A stretch of 64,000 nt of DNA from Verpa conica (Eukaryota > Ascomycota > Pezizomycetes > Pezizales > Morchellaceae), in assembly GCA_033030425.1 (NCBI GenBank), contig JAUFSD010000011.1:930001-994000 (forward strand), read 5' to 3'. Positions 32,050-42,919 of this stretch are shown here, piece after piece. Each line of letters starts with the position of its first letter. The first letter of the stretch is position 1. The position numbers were made by a program, and so were the translations under genes. Below the pieces are notes generated by a model that saw only the letters and a program-made list of their open reading frames with translations, ran no database searches and had not been told where the DNA came from.

Positions 32050-33590
32050 GGGTAACAACGAAAGTGATACTTCCGAGCCTTTACCTCAGTATTGTTCCCA
32101 GTGCAGCTCACGAGTAGTAATGGACGTGTAGGTGAACATAGTGTAGCAGAATACACGCAAAGCCTTTTTCCTGTGATGTGTGTGTTATTTAATTGAACTC
32201 GGTCAGTCTTGGCGCCGTTACTGTGTGAGGGCCTTTCGTAGGCCGAAGTGCGGTACATCTGTGAGCCGCCTATTGGGAAGATTTGGGGTTTTGCTACCGC
32301 TTGGGTCTACACACGGCTGGCTGTATGCATAGCACTCTTATTTTCGTCGGGATAGGTCTGCCCCTCTGTCACGAGCCATGCTTGTCCCGTTTCTTGTCTC
32401 CGCAGGCAAAGCAGAAATGCAACAAAATGTGAGAAGTTGCTTGTCCTGGTCCCTCAAAATATGTGAAGTCTACAGCTCAAATCTCTCCTTGACGCTGCGA
32501 AATATCTGAATGTCTGGCATTAGAACTGTAAAAAATTAAAATAATTAAACTATTGACCTTGTAGTTGTATTTTCGTTATCGACATACCCAATTACTCCCA
32601 AGAATATTGGATTCTTACATAGTGGTACCTAGCCGGTACGTACATGTATTCTGGGGATGTAGCGGGAGACATGTGTGTACGCTAACTGTGTGGTCGGCTC
32701 TAGATTGCCTAACAGGGCGGGACACACCAGCGGAATGGATGCGCACCCTACCGAAGCTCGTGAGCCGTGCCGTGGTAGCTGATTCCATGATCTAAAACCT
32801 CATATCTAGAGGAAAGGACATAATGGACGATAAAACTAAAATTAATTATCTAGTGGACTTGAATATACGTGGATCAGAGTACGTAGGTAAATCAATCAGA
32901 CTATAGCTGTAGGGCTGTATTGGAGGTGCTCACAATGTCTCTTTATAGTACCTGTATGATCTTCGCATAGGAGTGCACATGTAGAGCTTGTTTACACTAT
33001 GTAGCAACTCTAGCAACGGCATAGGTTTCTGTTTCCCCGCCAACCTGTAATGGAGGGCATTCCCACAAAAACATATCTAGTTGTAGATGCTAAAGTACGT
33101 CTCGATATTTAACTTATTATTCCTTGCAGTTATTTGTTACGTACATGAAGTTTACAGTAGCCTGGGTTTGTGTGAGAAGTTGCATCATTGAATATCACTC
33201 GTGATCCACGAACAGATTCTGCTGCACAACGAGGAGATAGGGATAGGTCTGTGGGTGCACTTTGTAGCAGAGGATTTCAAGTTCACTTTGAACAGTGGTA
33301 GTCTTGTTTTTGGTCTGAATATGGTACATACCATGTATTTCTTGTGGGCATGATCCCCGCTCACTAGAATCGATTATAGGTAATGTACACACACTCCACA
33401 CACCTCACATTGCAGGGGGTTGAATCAAGTAGAGTATACGAGGTATTTCTTCTATGTGTCCATATCTCAATCAAGATGCAGTATGAGGTTCTGGGATGAC
33501 TCTAGATAATCGTGATATCATGGCAGGTATTTATGAGATGAGGCGTTTTGATCTGATGTCAGGGGAAATGGGACTTTTAGAGGTAGATAG
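32050..33590. other. Spacer without a supportable gene
   Basis: Only short frames. One at 32565-32795 has a start rich in Tyr and Arg but no support. Confidence 0.4.
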
Positions 33591-33599
33591 TTGTTTAAG

Positions 33600-33856
33600 C
33601 AGCAGGTCTATAGTAAAATGATATCTATTCATGTACAGCTGCCAAAGGTTGCAGTGAAAAAAATAACAATCGTGAGCACCGCTAGCGTGGTTTTTGTTCC
33701 CATCCACCCTACCCCACCAAATATTTTTTGCCTCTCCTCTCTCTTTCTATCACCAGTTACGATACGCTTGATAAGAAATAACCGAATTTTATCAAAATTC
33801 AACCTTTTCTATCAATACTATCGAACTATTGCGCTTGGCCATTGCGGCTATCAACA
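33600..33856 (+). promoter_or_regulatory. Probable promoter/5' UTR of the 613-residue gene
   Basis: The stretch before ATG 33857 changes to pyrimidine-rich DNA (CCTCTCCTCTCTCTTTCTAT at about 33732), as is common upstream of fungal genes. No specific element identified. Confidence 0.35.
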
Positions 33857-35818
33857 ATGCTTTCCCTCAACCCCCAATTCTTCGCGTTACTGTGGTTGTT
33901 GTGCTTCTGGTGGAAGCACGAGGTTGCCTTTGCGTTGGGCATCCTGTACTTCATTCTCACCAGGGGTGAGATTATCGTGCTCTCCGCCTTCGTGGGCCAG
34001 GGGAGCAGGGCCGTCGTTAGGCGCTGCGGTGGGTTTTGCCAAAGGGTAGAGGACTGGATGAAGAGAGGCGTGCACGATAAGGTGCCCCTCGACCTGTAAG
34101 TCCTTTTTTTGATCTTTTTTTTGCTCTTTTTCCCTTCCGATTATAGGAGAGTTTACATCTTTATATCTCTAAATTCATTCAATATCGTATTATATAATTC
34201 TAACAATACAAATAGCATCCTGGAAGGTCACACTTCCTATGTCCCACCCGCTCGGACCCCACCAAGTCGCCACCGGCTCGAAATGCAGTGGATCCCTAGG
34301 ATGGACCGCATCCTTCCTGTGCACCGCGAGCAAGGAAGAGGTGTGGAGAGGGCCAGTGTGGTCGATGGCCAGAGGCAGAAGCTTTTCTATACCGGAAAGG
34401 CCTGCTGGAAAGCCAGCCACAAGGGGAGTCACCTCCATCCTCCACCACCGACACCGACGACGGATACCGTATTCTATACGACGAGGTCAACGCAGCGTAG
34501 GGAGGCCGATTTACCTTCGGTAGCCCCTCAGCCGAACCTCAACGTCGCACCGGTAGTCACTAGCCGCCCCTATGTCTCGTATTTCGACAGGACATTTGGG
34601 GTTCTAGGCTCAAAATCCCTGGAGGTATCCTCGGACGAAGCCTATTGGCAGACGTTCGTGCCTCTTGGGTCCGTGTTTTCTGGGATTGTCCCGACAGCCC
34701 CCGTTCTCCAAGCTCCACCAGCCCAGCCTGCGCAAGAGGCTTGGTTCGAGGTGGATACGAGTTCGGGCGCGGCAGTCGGCGTGACATACGGGAATATCGG
34801 GGGGAGTGAGACAGCCGAGTCCGAAGGTCATCTGTTTCATGATGACCCTATGGATGAACGCTGGGACAGCCCGCAACCTATGCCAGCTCCATCTCACCCC
34901 CAATGTCAATCGGCGACCATTGTCTATGAGCTAGAAATGGAAATCGACGACGTGGAAATGGAGGATATCGAGGATGTCATGGACATCGACAATGACGACG
35001 ACAGCGACGATATGGACGGTGGGGATGATTACTTCAAACCCTCCGGTCCACCGCTGTCCGGCTTTCAGTCGAATGCTCCGCCCTCGTTCTTCTCTCCTGC
35101 TCCTGTCGTGCCGCCGGCAACTGAGGTGCCAGTATATGCACCACCTGCTGTACCCGTAATGGGAAACGGGTTCGTTGCTGGTCCTGCACCGGTTATGGTT
35201 GCCCAGGCCCCGTTGGTCTTGTCGGGTCATGTTGCTCAGGCTCCCGCTTGGTCGGCCCCTGTTGCTTCGGCACCCGTAGTAGGGCCGCCTACCGTGTCCG
35301 CACCACCGGCAACACCCGCTACAGTAGTGCCGTCTTCGTCCGTTCGGGGAACGACGTTGGTAGGCATGGGTACCGCGAGGTACCCTGGTGTTCCTTCAAC
35401 AGTCGCGGGTTCGTCAGCTGCTGCGGCATCTAGCTCTAGCGAGGAGGCTCCTCGGAGCCCCGATGCTAAATCTCCAAGCGAAAAGGAGAAAGCTAGGATG
35501 GCCGCACTGACAGCAACCGCAGACGCCGCCGCCGAAGCCACTCGTGCAGCAGCTGAAAAGTCTGTTGAGTTACAGCGTCAGCTACTGCATGAGGAGGCTG
35601 TCGAGAAGGCAAGGAAGGCTGCAGCTAAAGCGAAAGCTCAAGAAGAGACGGACGCCGAGTCCTCTCAAGCTCAGCCAGCACCTGCACCACCAGCTAGGAG
35701 ATCGAGAGCCGGACGCGGGTCCGCTACGACAGCTAGCTCGGTGATCTTTGGGCCTGCCAGTCAGAAGCTTGGGCCGAAGCACAAGCCGGGTGACAGGCGT
35801 GGCCCAAAGAGGGGGTAG
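33857..35818 (+). CDS. Membrane-anchored, acidic, Pro/Ala-rich hypothetical protein, 613 residues (exons 33857-34095, 34216-35818)
   Basis: Exon 1 (ATG 33857) codes for a hydrophobic N-terminus, residues about 7-45, with FFALLWLLCFWW and FALGILYFILTRG, probably two membrane segments or a hairpin, then a basic stretch. The intron has GTAAGT at 34096, a TTCTAACAAT branch and acceptor AAATAG at 34215; an acceptor at 34146 is also in frame and would add 23 AT-encoded residues. Exon 2 carries a Pro/Ser region, an acidic block (about 317-350, e.g. DIDNDDDSDDMDGGDD), a Pro/Ala/Val-rich low-complexity stretch, and an Ala/Glu/Lys coiled coil (about 501-565), ending in a basic tail (KPGDRRGPKRG). No family recognised. 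A G-rich minisatellite starts at the stop codon. The composition is far more GC-rich than the flanks. Confidence 0.7.
34096..34215 (+). other. Intron with two possible acceptors
   Basis: GTAAGT donor; acceptors at 34146 (GATTATAG) and 34215 (AAATAG, preceded by TTCTAACAATAC). Both keep frame. The second has the better branch site. Confidence 0.55.
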
Positions 35819-35912
35819 GGGGAGGGGGAGGGGGAGGTGGAGGTGGAGGTGGAGGTGGAGGTGGAGGTGGAGGTGGGGGAGGGGCGGAGGTAGTGGGGGG
35901 GGGGGGGAATGG
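35815..35912 (+). repeat. G-rich GGGGGA and GGAGGT simple repeat in the 3' flank
   Basis: Runs of GGGGGA, then about eight GGAGGT units (35832-35876), then a run of 12 G. It starts in the stop-codon region of the 613-residue gene and has many G-runs able to form quadruplexes in DNA or mRNA. The frame read through it is not a gene. Confidence 0.85.
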
Positions 35913-36309
35913 TTATGTGAAGGGTTGGGTTTGTAAGCTTCCTTTTCTCTTTACCCCTTATTTCATTCCCGTTCTGATCATTATTTTAAAAGAATTTCGT
36001 TACTAACATTTCAATTCGTTTAGTATAAAAATACAAAAAAATATAAAAACCAAAAAAATTAAAAAAATAAAACAAAAAAAAATAAAACAACGGCATTCCC
36101 AGGCTCCACGGTCTTGCGCTGCGTGTCCCGGTTTCCGGGGGACACCGCAATTGTATGTTATTACTTTCCAGAATTACTACAGCTATAACGGTATAACTAA
36201 TTATCATATTAAATAGGACTGTGGGCGTAGTGTCCTGGGTTTGCTCGCGTTGGGGAGGGGGGGTGGGGTGGGGTGGAGGCGGAGGCGGAGGGTGAGGGGT
36301 GTGAGAGAG

Positions 36310-36492
36310 GGAGGGAGGGGGTAGGGTGAGGTGGGATCCGGCGGGATCAGGGATAGGAGGGAGGGAGTAGGGTGAGGTGGGATCCGGTGGGATCAGGGAT
36401 GGGAGGGAGGGAGGGGGTAGGGTGAGGTGGGATCCGGCGGGATCAGGGATGAGAGGGAGGGAGTAGGGTGAGGTGGGATCCGGCGGGATCAG
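36310..36492 (+). repeat. G-rich minisatellite, four units of 46-50 bp
   Basis: Units centred on GTAGGGTGAGGTGGGATCC start at 36321, 36367, 36417 and 36463; each continues GG(C/T)GGGATCAG and GAGGGAGGGAG. The units also contain a near-palindrome around GGATCCGGCGGGATC. Confidence 0.85.
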
Positions 36493-36585
36493 TTGGGTTA
36501 AGTTTGGAAGGCAGCTTGCTGCTTTCCGGGGATGCGGTGCCTTTAGGAACTGATCTTGGGCAACCTAGACCATTAGCAATGGCAC

Positions 36586-37287
36586 ATGGAGGGTTTAACT
36601 TGCGTAAGTATTTCTTTCCCTTTCTTCTCTCTTTTTTGGTCTAATGAGCAATAATTAATATCTTTTCTAGAGGGTATCGGAGCCTCGCCTGACGTGTCAG
36701 TCCGAGTGTCCGAAGCTCTTCTCGGGACCGGCTTCCTGGGGTACTAAGGTGCCCGTGCTTTCGTGGTAGGGCTATGCACCCGATGAAGGGTGCAACTGAC
36801 CGGAACTTCCCCCCCACCCCCCCCTGAATATGGTTGCCGGGTCCTTTCGGGGACCCAGAATTCTAATCATTAACTTTCCACAGGAACTAGGCGCTTGGTA
36901 GACGGACTTGGTGCGACAAAGGTGTCAAGCATCGTTCCGGTTCAGGCGGGAAGACCTCAATGCCTTGCGAGCACCATTTTTGGGCGGACAGGATGGCGAG
37001 GCGGGACCCCAATGCTCTGCGAGCATCCTTACATGGATGAGCAGGGTCTGCGGGGTCACCAGCGGTGGCTTATCGAAGGTACGTACTTACTTAGCTCCTA
37101 TCCTGCTTTTCTGTTTCTAGGGGTGGTTGCGCATTGGAAATCAGGACACCTGGGAGCGAGCCAATGGAGATACATCGATTTGTGCGGATCGGTGTATAGT
37201 GCCCCCATTGCCCTTCCTCGCTCCTTCTCGGTTCCTGAATTATCCATTTGCAGCGACTGCCCTTCAAAAAAAGCTTTTAGTATCTAG
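36586..37287 (+). CDS. Four-exon hypothetical protein, 149 residues (36586-36603, 36671-36740, 36884-37078, 37121-37287)
   Basis: Three introns have consistent phases: 36604-36670 (GTAAGT to TTTCTAG, phase 0), 36741-36883 (GTACTA, branch TTCTAATCATTAAC, CCACAG, phase 1) and 37079-37120 (GTACGT to TTTCTAG, phase 1). After the CACAG acceptor only one of three frames is open, and it fits the upstream phase. ATG 36586 is the first in frame after a stop. The product starts MEGLTC, has eight cysteines, and a middle with RGHQRWLIEG; no signal peptide. No family recognised. A 20-bp direct repeat (CAATGCYYTGCGAGCAYC) lies in exon 3. A second frame is open across 36908-37336 and the tiny first exon is a weak point. 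Confidence 0.4.
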
Positions 37288-37790
37288 GCTAACATTGATC
37301 TCTTCTCGCATGGCACGGAACGTCGTGAGGTGTTGATGCCGTACCGAGTCCCCACCTACCAAGTCGTCGAAATTTCTGTGGGAGGGGAATGATTAGCGTT
37401 TTCACAAACGGGCGATCAGATTCTTGAGGGGGTGGGAGGAAGTCGAGGGACAGGGAGCTTTGAGGGTGACTGCGGTCCTGCCCGATGTAAGTCCTGGGCC
37501 ATGTACTACCGGGGGTCGGAAAGGGGAGAGTGGAGGTCAGGAGGACTGGGACTGAAGGCCTATGGGGCTCTTTGTGAGTTTTACCTGAAGTGTGTCTGCT
37601 AATGGGTTAGTTTGTTTGAGCTCGACAGCCTTCATCAAGCTGTCGGGTCGGTTCCTGAGGGTATCGTGTCATGGTGGGACGGCGGGGGTGGCTTGATGAA
37701 CCACCCCGGGGAGGGGAGTGAGTGTGAGTGTGAGAGGGCAGGATTCCAGAACTGCTTCCGTGTTCTGGAACGGCAATTACAGCACCCTCG

Positions 37791-38017
37791 ATGGCGACTA
37801 GCGACAGACCATACAACAGGCCGGTAATGTGGTTGTTTCGCGCTGCCGGGAATGTTTTCTACAGTATCAAGAGAGGTAACTCCATATCTCTCTCTACCGG
37901 AATTCCCTTTGACTAACAAGTTTGTTAGCTTTATTGGCTTGTAGATTCCCCTTGCGCGCACCACATCATTTCCCAGAGGTCTTTCCTGTCCCGACCTTGC
38001 AAGAGTCGCCTGTCTAA
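37791..38017 (+). CDS. Small two-exon protein, 57 residues (37791-37875, 37929-38017)
   Basis: ATG 37791 opens a frame (MATSDRPYNRPVMWLFRAAG, then NVFYSIKR) ending at a GTAACT donor. The 53-bp intron 37876-37928 has a TTGACTAACAAG branch and a TTTGTTAG acceptor. Exon 2 continues ALLACRFPLRAPHHFPEVF to TAA at 38015-38017. The product is basic with an amphipathic or weakly hydrophobic centre. The strong branch site and phase agreement make this more credible than the 159-codon antisense frame (37635-38114). Function unknown. Confidence 0.5.
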
Positions 38018-38250
38018 AAACTTTCCCGGTTGATAAACAGCGTCTTTGCAACAAATACCTTGGTTGTCTCGGTTTTTTCTCTTCCGTGTTTGTTCCGGTC
38101 GCCTTTGCTCCCATCGTTTGTTGGAACTGGTTGAGATAAGGTATTCATTCGCCGATCGGATTCATACAGTATGTTGCCTCTCACTCCCGGCTCTTCCAGT
38201 AAACTACTAATATAACTGTTATTTTAGACCTTAAATCTTTTTAATTACTT

Positions 38251-38360
38251 TCTTTATTCTTTTTTACCTTCTTTTACCTTCTTTTAATTTCTTTTACCTT
38301 CTTTTAATTTCTTTTAATTTCTTTTAATTTCTTTTTATTTCTTTTAATTTCTTTTAATTT
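38251..38360 (+). repeat. 10-bp pyrimidine-rich microsatellite
   Basis: About eleven units of TTAATTTCTT, with TTACCTTCTT variants at the start. Confidence 0.85.
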
Positions 38361-38369
38361 CTTTCTTTC

Positions 38370-39260
38370 TTCCTATATTCTTTTAATTATGGTCGGTTTA
38401 TTATGATCGTCTTGTTGCGTCTCCTTTATTTTGGGTCGTATCAGTTCATCATGATTCCGAGTTAATATTTCTTCATGTTACGAGTGTAAGTGAACTGAAA
38501 AACCACTCCTGGATCTGTACTAATTTTGGATAGGTCTCGATTTATCGAATGGTTGCACGATCGATAGTCTACCAATAGGTTTATATGCCTTGGAGACTCA
38601 ACCATACAACATCGTATGCTCGCTGTATTGCGCTAAGTCACCGAGCTATTAAAAATGATTTTTCGAATCACACGGCTGCTGTAGGTCTTTATTCTTTTTC
38701 TATCATTTTTCTGTGATTTACTAATGCCTTAATAGTTTTTTTTTTTCTTGTACGCGGTTCAACGAGTAGTATTGACTACCGGTGACTATCGAAATCAACT
38801 AAAATAAAGAGGGCTAAAGTGACCGTATCCATATCCGAGTCTTCTCATCATTCCGAGTCTTCTCAACATCGGCATTATATCGTTAAAGGTCCACTTCTTC
38901 TGTTTGTTTGGATTGTAGCTTGCTACCTCTCCGCCAAAAACATTATTGAAGCCAGTGGTGCCTCAGCAAATAGCGATCCGATGGAATTCAGTCCCCTCTT
39001 GGTACTTATACTGAGTTATCGACTACGAATTCTTCTCATCTATCGGCATCTTCATCGGAAGCATATCGACTGGTGTATGTCTGAACTCTTAAACTACTAT
39101 AATTCTGTTCCGGTTGCTAACACTACTGAAGTCTAACTCAATATTGTTCGTTGGCCGGCTTGCAATTAATCCTGCATACCGGAATTATTCACAGCACAAC
39201 GATAGTGAGGGGCTCCCCCCAGCGAAAATGCTCCGACGCCGTACTGTCCCTTCTTAGTTC
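38370..39260. other. AT-rich region with one weak frame
   Basis: The frame 38819-39136 (105 codons, no ATG start) includes a hydrophobic stretch (LLLFVWIVACYLSAKN) but has no splice or start support. Confidence 0.3.
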
Positions 39261-39267
39261 TCACTAT

Positions 39268-39490
39268 GATGATCGACTTCCAGACCTCTCCTACCTTCTC
39301 TCCGTTGTGACCCTCTGGTACATATCAGGCTGATCGACTCCGGTCCTCTCCCGTTTGTCCCCTTTGCATCATGCGAAGCTGATCGACATTCGGCCTTTAC
39401 CTACCCCCGCTCCTCTTTGTCCCCTTGATACTTTCTATCAGGCTGATCGACAATCTGGTTCTCCTCTCTACCCTCATTACACCTTCAATC
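39268..39490 (+). repeat. Degenerate tandem repeat keyed on GCTGATCGAC
   Basis: (A/C)TGATCGAC starts at 39269, 39330, 39379 and 39443, followed in each by CC(T/G)CTC-type pyrimidine text and, in two units, TTTGTCCCCTT. Periods are 61, 49 and 64 bp. Confidence 0.65.
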
Positions 39491-39499
39491 TAAATTGTA

Positions 39500-40880
39500 A
39501 GTCCCTCCTATTCCACCTCCATTATAATTTACTTATACAAAGCAGGTTTCCAACTTCGGTAGCCTATTCGATGAGTATCATTAGATACAGCTCACCAATA
39601 TAATAGTCACTATCACCAAGGATCGGATTCATCAACTAGTTTGTTAGCGGCTGTACATTTTCTCTTATTCTCTTTGTATTGTGAGTTTTCCCCACTTACT
39701 GCTTCCTATTACTTTAACTTCCGGACCATCAGCTAATTCTTCTAGTGTTTTTTTTTTAGGTAGATAGTTTTTGTTTTAGGTAGATAGCTTTTTGTTTTAA
39801 ATAGATGTTTTTTTTGTTTTAAATAATTAGATAGTGTTGGCTGAGATCGGTGGTTTGTATGTTTTGATGAGTTTGGTTTTTTTTGGGGTTGGTGTTTGTG
39901 AGTTTTCCTCTCCCCCGGTACTACTGTTTAATTGAAAATTCTAACACCTCATAGTCAAGGTTTCGTGCACGGCAGCTTTTTAGCTTGTCTCGTCAGTCTT
40001 TACGATGACCTTCAATATGAAAACAATGGCCAATCACCGAGATTATTCCATCTCATGACCTTCTATGCAGTGTATGTTCTATTTTTTGGTATATTTAGTA
40101 TGGTGTGAAGATTTTCTAATAATTGATAGGTCAATAACAGTAAGATAAACTCGCAGTCTGATGGACGCGATGTTAATTAAATATACCATCTTGACTGAAA
40201 GATCAGACCTCCGTACCGCAACTCTTCTACACCAAGAAATCCTCTCGTTCAGCTTGTGACGCTCACAACCAACGATGATTATCTTCGACTCGAACAGGCA
40301 ATACCCCCCTCGTTCTCCAATAGCGGCGATTCCGACGGTCGGTTATCAAAGACGGTTTGGTTTAAATACCAATACGTCTAAGTCAATATCAATAACCGAC
40401 CCAAAGACCATGCTTACCTCTCTTCCCCGGATACATCTCGACACATCGGTTGACGGCGTGCAATGGTTTTGGCTTACTACCAATTCCATTCCAATATACG
40501 TTAGTCCCGGTGAAAGATCGACCTGATCAACCTCTCGAGCAAATGACTGGACCACCCCGTACCCCATAGTCGATAGAACAACTTCTTTCGCGCGGAACGC
40601 CTATCAATTGCCCGACTCTACAACAAAAATCTGATATGATGCATCCCGTTCATCGGCTGATTTGCAAAGATCATAATCAGTACCAACCCATATACAATGT
40701 CACCATGTTCCTCGTGTTCTTCCGAGGTCGGCGACAGTATATCGGGCCTGGTCAATTAACCTTAACCGCATAATCGCAGAATTTATTATTCTTGCGTCGG
40801 TTCCATTGTGCAATACCCCCACATCTCACCATCAAATGTCTCAGGACTATACCGAGTAGAGGTCAGGGTTGGAGATTCAG
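39500..40880. other. Spacer with a weak ORF at 40275-40526
   Basis: An 83-codon frame from ATG 40275 reads RIHLDTSVDGVQWFWL in its middle and might be a decayed exon. 39750-39830 repeats TTTTTAGGTAGATAG-like text three to four times. Confidence 0.3.
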
Positions 40881-40893
40881 AGGCTACGGGCCC

Positions 40894-41159
40894 AGAATAG
40901 GCGGAAAAATGGCACGGAGTGTCTTCGGCGGGTTAGTAAGGATAAGAAAAAGGAAAAAGGGAAAAAAAAATAGAAAAACTAAAAAAGGGAGGATGGAGGG
41001 TTGAGCAGTGTTTGATAGGATGGGTTTTTTTGTCTTTTTTGCGTGGTTTGTTTGGTTTTTTTTCCTTTTTCCTTTGTTTTTTTGCGTCGTTTTTTTGTTT
41101 TTTTTGTTTTTTTTCTTTTTTGTCATGCGTTATATGAGAGAATGGCGGAAAAATGGCAC
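40894..41159 (+). repeat. Direct repeat GGCGGAAAAATGGCAC with T-rich DNA between copies
   Basis: AGAATAGGCGGAAAAATGGC at 40894 and AGAATGGCGGAAAAATGGC at 41139, 245 bp apart, bracket A-rich then T-rich low-complexity sequence. It may mark the ends of a degenerate insertion. Confidence 0.55.
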
Positions 41160-41259
41160 AGGAGGTGTCTGGTGAGCCGGTATCTTTGTGATACTTGTGC
41201 TGGTTTTGTTTTTTTGCGTTTTTTTTTGCGTTTGCGTGCGGGTTTTTGATTTGAATTAA

Positions 41260-42850
41260 TAAAAAGTATTGAAAAATTAAAGCTTTCGCCTCGTTTCATG
41301 TGACCTTAAAATTCTTTCATTTACCATTACAAAGCTAATTCTCCACTGTATACCCTATTAAGAATATTGATCACCTCATAAACTGCTACTAGAATTCGTG
41401 AATGCTACATGAGTGGGGAAAACAAAAATACACAACCGTGGATACTTCATGTAGATGAAAACCTTGCATGATATTGAAAGAAGTAGAAGATAATATGATA
41501 TACGTAGTGCTGCTATTAAATGAGATAGAAAAATAGAGAAGAATCAAATAGCCAGAACAATCATGGTGATTATTGGGAGTGGCAATCCTCACCGGCTTTG
41601 TTCGCTGGGCACGATATTCTACAAGTATGAGATAATTCTACATGGGGTTTTTCTTGAATCAAGACTTCAAACTATAGCTAAAGGTTACGGTAATACCTAA
41701 AATTCACCTACCTTCTTCGCTAATATAATTAACGAAGACAACGAAAAGAAACAAATACCTACTCACCATCGGTGGTGGTCACATGTATTTTGTTATTGTA
41801 CTGGGTTTCTTTAGTTACCCTCTCCACACTAGAGGTTTCTACGTGAACCCTGTGTATGTGGGAATCCTACAACAAAGTTAGCATCACAATCTCCAGTAAA
41901 TATCGAAACCCACCCTGGCAGACCACCGGACACCTTCAGCTAATCTTCATATTGTGTTATAGGTGGTTTAGCTACCGTGAAAAATCTGGATAGGACCCGC
42001 CGGATAACATTGGCACAAGGCATTGCACATAACAGGTACGAAACTTCATCCCTGCCGCTTTTTCTAGGGGGTCACGGTTCTGGATCTTTCTAATATATCA
42101 ATCCAGCTTAGGAACGGTGTACGTAACGTGAGTCTTTCTCCTAAAAAAAATATAGCATTGACCTTCCTGGTGTAGATAAATACCATTATACTGACGAACA
42201 ATTTTTACGTACGAGTAGGAACGATCGCCCGAACACCATGGGTCATTTGCTCCCTACCTTCTCATCATCAACCCTACGACAAACCGGTGAGTGCCCTCGC
42301 AACTTGACTCTGGTAGAGATCTTGGATGTTTGTAGTATTCTCTTCTCTATATAGTCTACGGTGGTCTGATATAACTGACTGATCTATGGGGGTATACATC
42401 ACTCCAAAACAGCTTCCATACAACCCTTGAGGATAGAAATGTATTTTAGACTTCTCACCTACGCTTGTAGTCACCATGCGCTATAACAGTTCACTATCTG
42501 ATCATTCCGTAGGGTTCAACTTGGTAGGTACTAGATCCAACTATCCAGTATCCGTATCTCACGAACTTCGTTATATACCACCCCGCTGACCGGTACGTGA
42601 GAATATGTGCTTTGCTAAATGGCGGCCTTTACAGCCGGAACTAGTTCTGGAAATTATTACCGGCCGAGGACAGCCACAATCGGCTAGGTAAACGACGATA
42701 CCATAGATCGGAAGGGTCTAGCTACAGATTTTGGGAGCAGTGTTTTAATATTGACCATCAACCTTCTCGAAGGTGCTAGTCATATTGTTTCTTTCTACTA
42801 CACTCACATCAACCTAGTATCTACAAAGTCCCTATTCCGAGCCTGTGTTA
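41260..42850. other. AT-rich spacer
   Basis: No supportable gene or repeat. Confidence 0.4.
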
Positions 42851-42860
42851 AATTAGCCTT

Positions 42861-42916
42861 GTATATCTAATTCATGATTGTATACTAACGCTAATACAAT
42901 CATGAATTAGATATAC
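42861..42916. repeat. Perfect 23-bp inverted repeat with 10-bp loop
   Basis: Arms 42861-42883 and 42894-42916 are exact reverse complements (left arm starts GTATATCTAATTCATG, right arm ends GAATTAGATATAC). The loop is ACTAACGCTA. There is no target duplication or related sequence nearby, and no gene within several kilobases. Confidence 0.95.
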
Positions 42917-42919
42917 TGT

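Noticed and set aside
35236..35541. 101-codon minus frame rich in Ala and Gly
   Set aside because: Antisense of the Pro/Ala-rich region of the 613-residue protein.
35748..35936. 62-codon Gly/Arg/Trp frame
   Set aside because: Translation of the GGAGGT simple repeat overlapping the stop of the real gene.
37635..38114. 159-codon minus-strand frame
   Set aside because: The plus strand has a complete small gene with intron signals here; a frame of this length is expected by chance in 64 kb.
40884..41249. Lys-rich minus and Phe-rich plus frames
   Set aside because: Low-complexity A/T tracts translated in both directions.
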